Source: Oleispirillum sp963678075
GTDB taxonomy: Bacteria > Pseudomonadota > Alphaproteobacteria > Rhodospirillales > Rhodospirillaceae
NCBI GenBank assembly: GCA_963678075.2
Contig: CAXXPK010000003.1
Span: 1,067,890-1,131,889, forward strand
Length of the DNA stretch: 64,000 bases
Direction: 5' to 3'
Shown: piece by piece, positions 60,942 through 64,000 of the stretch
Numbering within the stretch: the stretch's first letter is position 1
Layout: every line of letters starts with the position of its first letter
Made by a program: the position numbers and the translations under genes
The notes under the pieces: model-generated
The model's database searches: none
Seen by the model: the letters and a program-made list of their open reading frames with translations, nothing else
What the model was told of the DNA's origin: nothing

Positions 60942-62354
60942 TTATTTGCGGGTTCCAACCCCTTCCCGCCCGTCATCGGAAAACACGCCGGTCCCGAACC
61001 AGGCCCCGGACGCTTCCTTATAATGCACCTTCGGATCGTAAAGCGGCGCGTCCAACCCCATGTCGGCGGCGGTCAGACGCCCGATCGCGGACAGAACCTG
61101 ATACGAGGCCAGGGACTCGTTACGCTCCGCCTTGACCAGATTAACCCGGGCATCCAGCAGTTCCTGTTCCGCGTCAAGAACATCCAGAACCGTGCGGGAA
61201 CCGACTTCCGCCTCGCGGCGCACGCCTTCCAGCGCGATTCCCGAAGCCCGCACTTCCTCGCGATAGGCGACGATCTGGGCACGGGCCGAGGTCAAGGACT
61301 CCCAGGAACTGGTGCCGCTTTCCACCACCTCGCGCTGCACCCGCTCCAGGGCCTTGCGGCTTTGCGCCGCCTGATCCTTGGCGGCACGCAAACGGGCATA
61401 AACGCCACCCGCCTCGTACAACGGCACGGTCAGGGTCGCCCCCACCGAATAGACCTTCATCTCGTCGTCGGAAGAGGACTGATCGTTCAACTGGGTGGCG
61501 CTGGCCACCAACTTGACCTCGGGCAACAATTCGCTGCGCACCACGCCAACCGCATCGTTCTTGGCCTGCACCGTGTAATCGGCGGCCTTAAGATCGGGGT
61601 TTACGGCCACGGCGTCCTTCAACAGAACCGAAAGATCCGACGGCAGGGCATCGGCCGACGGCACCCGGCTGATCGACTCCGGCGCCTTGCCAATCACCCG
61701 TTGGTAGACGGCACGGGACACCTGCAGATTGCCTTCCGCCGAAACCCGGTCGGCGCGGGCCTTGGACAGGCGCGCCTCGGACTGGGCAACGTCGGTACGG
61801 GTGATTTCGCCCACCGCGAAGCGATCGCGCGACGCCTCCAACTGGCGCTGCAAGACCTGTTCATTGCTGGTGGTCAGCTCGACCACCGCCATGTCGCGCC
61901 ACACATCCAAATAGGAGGTCACCGCGCCCAGAAGCACCGTCTGTTCCACCGAATGCAATTTTTCGCGCTCGGCGAATACCTGATGCTCGGCCTGATCGAC
62001 CGAGTTGACGGTGCGAAGCCCGGTGAAAATCGGCTGCGACAACGAGAAACCGGCGCTGCGATCCTGGCGCCAGACCGAACGCTGCTGCTCGCCGCGAATC
62101 CGATAGTCGTCGCGCTTCACCGAGGCGCCGTCGGCGGAAAAGGTCAGGGTCGGACGCCAGCCGCTCAACACCTGCGCCACTCCCTGATCGATGGAGCGCA
62201 GATAGGCGCGCTGTTCCAAAAGCTGAGGGTTGGAGGCATACGCCATGGCCAGGGCCTGGCCCAAGGTTTCGGCTTGCGCGGCACCGGCGGAAAACGCCGT
62301 CAAAAGGGCCACCAAGGCCACGCCGCCGGTCAGTCTATGGCTCATCATCGCCAT
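60942..62354 (-). CDS. tolC: TolC family outer membrane efflux protein
   Basis: TolC proteins form the outer-membrane tunnel of efflux and type I secretion systems. The 470-residue protein has a signal peptide ending AGAAQA near residue 29, then ETLGQALAMAYASNPQLLEQ, and the internal duplication of long coiled helices, with PIFTGLRTVNSVDQAEHQVF in the first half and VPLYEAGGVYARLRAAKDQA in the second. ATG at 62354 follows GGAG; ATGs 6 and 9 bases later are also in frame. It sits between pcm and popZ. Confidence 0.94.
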   Translation of the reverse strand: MAMMSHRLTGGVALVALLTAFSAGAAQAETLGQALAMAYASNPQLLEQRAYLRSIDQGVAQVLSGWRPTLTFSADGASVKRDDYRIRGEQQRSVWRQDRSAGFSLSQPIFTGLRTVNSVDQAEHQVFAEREKLHSVEQTVLLGAVTSYLDVWRDMAVVELTTSNEQVLQRQLEASRDRFAVGEITRTDVAQSEARLSKARADRVSAEGNLQVSRAVYQRVIGKAPESISRVPSADALPSDLSVLLKDAVAVNPDLKAADYTVQAKNDAVGVVRSELLPEVKLVASATQLNDQSSSDDEMKVYSVGATLTVPLYEAGGVYARLRAAKDQAAQSRKALERVQREVVESGTSSWESLTSARAQIVAYREEVRASGIALEGVRREAEVGSRTVLDVLDAEQELLDARVNLVKAERNESLASYQVLSAIGRLTAADMGLDAPLYDPKVHYKEASGAWFGTGVFSDDGREGVGTRK

Positions 62355-62499
62355 CCATACTCCATTTCGACGATTGAACCGCCCCTCCCATGGGCGGAAG
62401 CGAATATTCCTCGCCCCCCCGACCAAAAACCCACTCCCCATCAGAGAGATAGGCCGCTCTACAACCGATGTCCAGCCACAGCGCTTCGGATTCGCGCGA

Positions 62500-63159
62500 C
62501 TAGAAAACAAAGGCGGGTTCACGGGAAAATCCCGGCAACGTCGCGACGTTGGCCTCGAACTCGATGCGGCGGCCGAAGACCCCGCCGCAGCGCGTTATCA
62601 AGGTGGCGCGACCAATCTCCTTTTCGCGCACCACCGCGACCAGACGTCCGCCTTCGTTCAATTGCGCGCGCAGGCCGTCGGGAACCCGTTCGACCGCGCC
62701 GTTGATGAAAATCACGTCATAGGGCCCCTGGTCGGGCAACCCCTGGGCAAGTTCGCCTTCTACCACGGCCGCGTTATCGACCCCCAGGCCAAGCAGGGTT
62801 TCCGCCGCCCAGTTGACGAGGATCGGCGCTTCTTCAAGCGCCACCACGCTGCTGGCCATTTTCCCCAGCACGGCCGTCGAATAGCCGGTGGCGCAACCAA
62901 CGTCGAGAACCGCATCGGAGCGCTGTACCTTGGCCAACTGCAGCATGCGCGCCAACACCATCGGCTCCAGCAGGAAGCGACCGGGAGCGACCTCGATATC
63001 ATCGTCGAGATAGGCGATTCCCTTGACCGGCGACGGCACGAACACCTCGCGCGGGACCGACCGCAAGGCCGAAATCACCAGAGAATCCGTCACCCGATTG
63101 GTGCGAACCTGGTTGTCCACCATGTTGCGGCGCGCCAGCTCAAAATCCATGCCCGTCAT
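62500..63159 (-). CDS. pcm: Protein-L-isoaspartate O-methyltransferase family protein
   Basis: PCMT enzymes methylate damaged isoaspartyl residues with SAM. The 219-residue protein has the family start MDFELARRNMVDNQVRTNRV, the PREVFVP segment, and the SAM motif AVLDVGCATGYSTAVLG near residue 85, followed by YDVIFINGAVERVP. In alphaproteobacteria this gene next to tolC is conserved and is often annotated simply as a methyltransferase; enzymatic proof is lacking. Two in-frame ATGs (63159, 63150) fit. Confidence 0.88.
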   Translation of the reverse strand: MTGMDFELARRNMVDNQVRTNRVTDSLVISALRSVPREVFVPSPVKGIAYLDDDIEVAPGRFLLEPMVLARMLQLAKVQRSDAVLDVGCATGYSTAVLGKMASSVVALEEAPILVNWAAETLLGLGVDNAAVVEGELAQGLPDQGPYDVIFINGAVERVPDGLRAQLNEGGRLVAVVREKEIGRATLITRCGGVFGRRIEFEANVATLPGFSREPAFVF

Positions 63160-63310
63160 TTTCGCGACCTCGTCTTCCTGAACCCGTGGACCACAAACCG
63201 GAAACCGCCGGTTGGCCAGCCTTCCGCACCCATATAACGCCACCCCTGGCGACAGACAAACGGAAACGCCCCTTAAAGCGGCGCCCCCACCTCATCCAGA
63301 AAAAAGAACC

Positions 63311-63339
63311 TTGACCCCCGCCAAGCCTTCGCTTATACA
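63311..63339 (+). promoter_or_regulatory. Probable promoter of tRNA-Asn
   Basis: TTGACC (63311-63316) and TATACA (63334-63339) are separated by 17 bases, 65 bases upstream of the tRNA. A short hairpin, CGGGCGG/CCGCCCG, lies between promoter and tRNA. Confidence 0.65.
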
Positions 63340-63403
63340 TCGCTGCCTCGTCGGGGCATCCTCCGTCGGGACGCGGGCGGAACACCCGCCCGTACCGCGC
63401 TTT

Positions 63404-63478
63404 TCCGGAGTAGCTCAGCGGTAGAGCAGCCGGCTGTTAACCGGCTGGTCGGGGGTTCGAATCCCTCCTCCGGAGCCA
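63404..63478 (+). tRNA. tRNA-Asn (anticodon GTT)
   Basis: A 75-base gene: acceptor TCCGGAG/CTCCGGA with encoded CCA. The anticodon stem CCGGC/ACCGG-type arms hold the loop CTGTTAA with anticodon GTT. The T arm contains GGGGGTTCGAATCCCTC. Confidence 0.96.
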
Positions 63479-63627
63479 GCGCGGGCGCCATGCGCCGCGC
63501 GCAACGCGCCTTCCCCATGAGAGAATTTCCACCCGACCGCATTTGAACCGTGACCACTCGCGAATTGGTATTGATCTAAAGATTAAGTAGCTTTACCATT
63601 CATCGCGGATCAAATCAAGGGGACCCC

Positions 63628-64000
63628 ATGGACGACCGTGAAACGTTCACCCTATCGACCATCCGGCACCTGATCCGGTTTGTCAATCTGTATGCGCGAT
63701 CCGAGGCCATGCCAATCCGCGTCGAAGACGGAATCGCCGTGACGACACGCGAAGCCCACGCGATTCAAGCCATCGGCGACCGCGCGCCGATCAGCGTCAG
63801 CAAACTTGCCGCGCACTTCGGATTCACCAAAAGCGCTGCATCGCAGACCGTTGATCGCTTGAAGGAAAAAGGCTTCCTGGAAAAGGCCCCGGCCCCGCAC
63901 AGCAACCGGGAGATTCACCTGACGCTCACCGACCTGGGATGGCGCGCTTATCGCGCTCACGCGCAATTCCACGGCGAGGACAGGACGCGCCTGCTGCGCT
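63628..64000 (+). CDS. MarR family transcriptional regulator (truncated by the window end)
   Basis: The visible 124 codons start MDDRETFTLSTIRHLIRF and show the MarR winged helix-turn-helix: ISVSKLAAHFGFTKSAASQT as the recognition helix and VDRLKEKGFLEKAPAPHSNR as the wing, then IHLTLTDLGWRAY. A GGGGA element precedes the ATG. TTGATC and GATCAA lie about 30 bases apart just upstream (63571-63616) and could be half-sites of autoregulation. The C-terminal helix is missing because the window ends, so ligand type cannot be judged. Confidence 0.88.
   Translation, partial: MDDRETFTLSTIRHLIRFVNLYARSEAMPIRVEDGIAVTTREAHAIQAIGDRAPISVSKLAAHFGFTKSAASQTVDRLKEKGFLEKAPAPHSNREIHLTLTDLGWRAYRAHAQFHGEDRTRLLR

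Noticed and set aside
1..64000. CRISPR array, prophage, or toxin-antitoxin pair
   Set aside because: No regularly spaced repeats, no phage structural or integrase genes, and no small paired toxin-antitoxin frames were seen; nearly all space is taken by recognised core genes.

Overview
The window is a 64 kb, GC-rich, gene-dense stretch of an alphaproteobacterial chromosome, most likely of the order Rhodospirillales. The evidence is the gene order: rpoZ-rsh-pdxJ-acpS-lepB-rnc-era-recO; dusB-ntrB-ntrC-ntrY-ntrX-trkA-hfq-hflX; cbp3-yceD-rpmF-plsX-fabH-ihfA-merR; glyA-nrdR-ribD-ribE-ribBA-ribH-nusB-thiL-hppA; and pcm-tolC-popZ-valS. Fused ispDF, a MucR/Ros regulator, PopZ and a K+-independent proton pyrophosphatase agree with this. 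The species cannot be fixed from the sequence alone.

Layout. 1-2645: the end of dapA, then smpB, facing a small operon of an NYN-domain protein and a family-5 uracil-DNA glycosylase, then folK. 2733-12836: rpoZ, the (p)ppGpp enzyme rsh, and a tight plus-strand run of housekeeping genes (pdxJ, acpS, lepB, rnc, era, recO, parC, a TRIC/UPF0126 channel). 12896-22441: tRNA-Ser, a frameshifted glucokinase, cell-wall genes (mltB-like, rlpA, a D,D-carboxypeptidase), then tmk-holB-metG-tatD and a metallo-beta-lactamase protein whose starts overlap or nearly abut. 22701-24702: DedA, mazG and a lipoprotein. 24720-36743: a long minus-strand nitrogen-regulation cluster from dusB to an inositol-phosphatase-like gene. 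36995-38155: ispDF, whose leader holds a strong hairpin. 38152-43245: a shortened CutA, a hypothetical gene, tRNA-Pro, merR, ihfA, fabH-plsX-rpmF-yceD and a shrunken ubiquinol-cytochrome c chaperone. 43338-53921: bamE facing a minus-strand run from rpiB/glyA through riboflavin synthesis to hppA. 53922-57283: an AT-rich regulatory region, mucR, an IS5-like element with a coupled passenger gene, and a hemerythrin-receiver fusion. 57342-64000: valS, popZ, tolC, pcm, tRNA-Asn and a truncated marR.

Most of the window is conserved core. The unusual material is gene erosion with expression signals still intact (glk with at least two frameshifts; CutA and CBP3 with in-frame internal losses), a possible alternative-pairing switch over the ispDF start codon, the IS passenger gene, and the hemerythrin-receiver protein. 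No CRISPR array, phage or toxin-antitoxin pair was seen.
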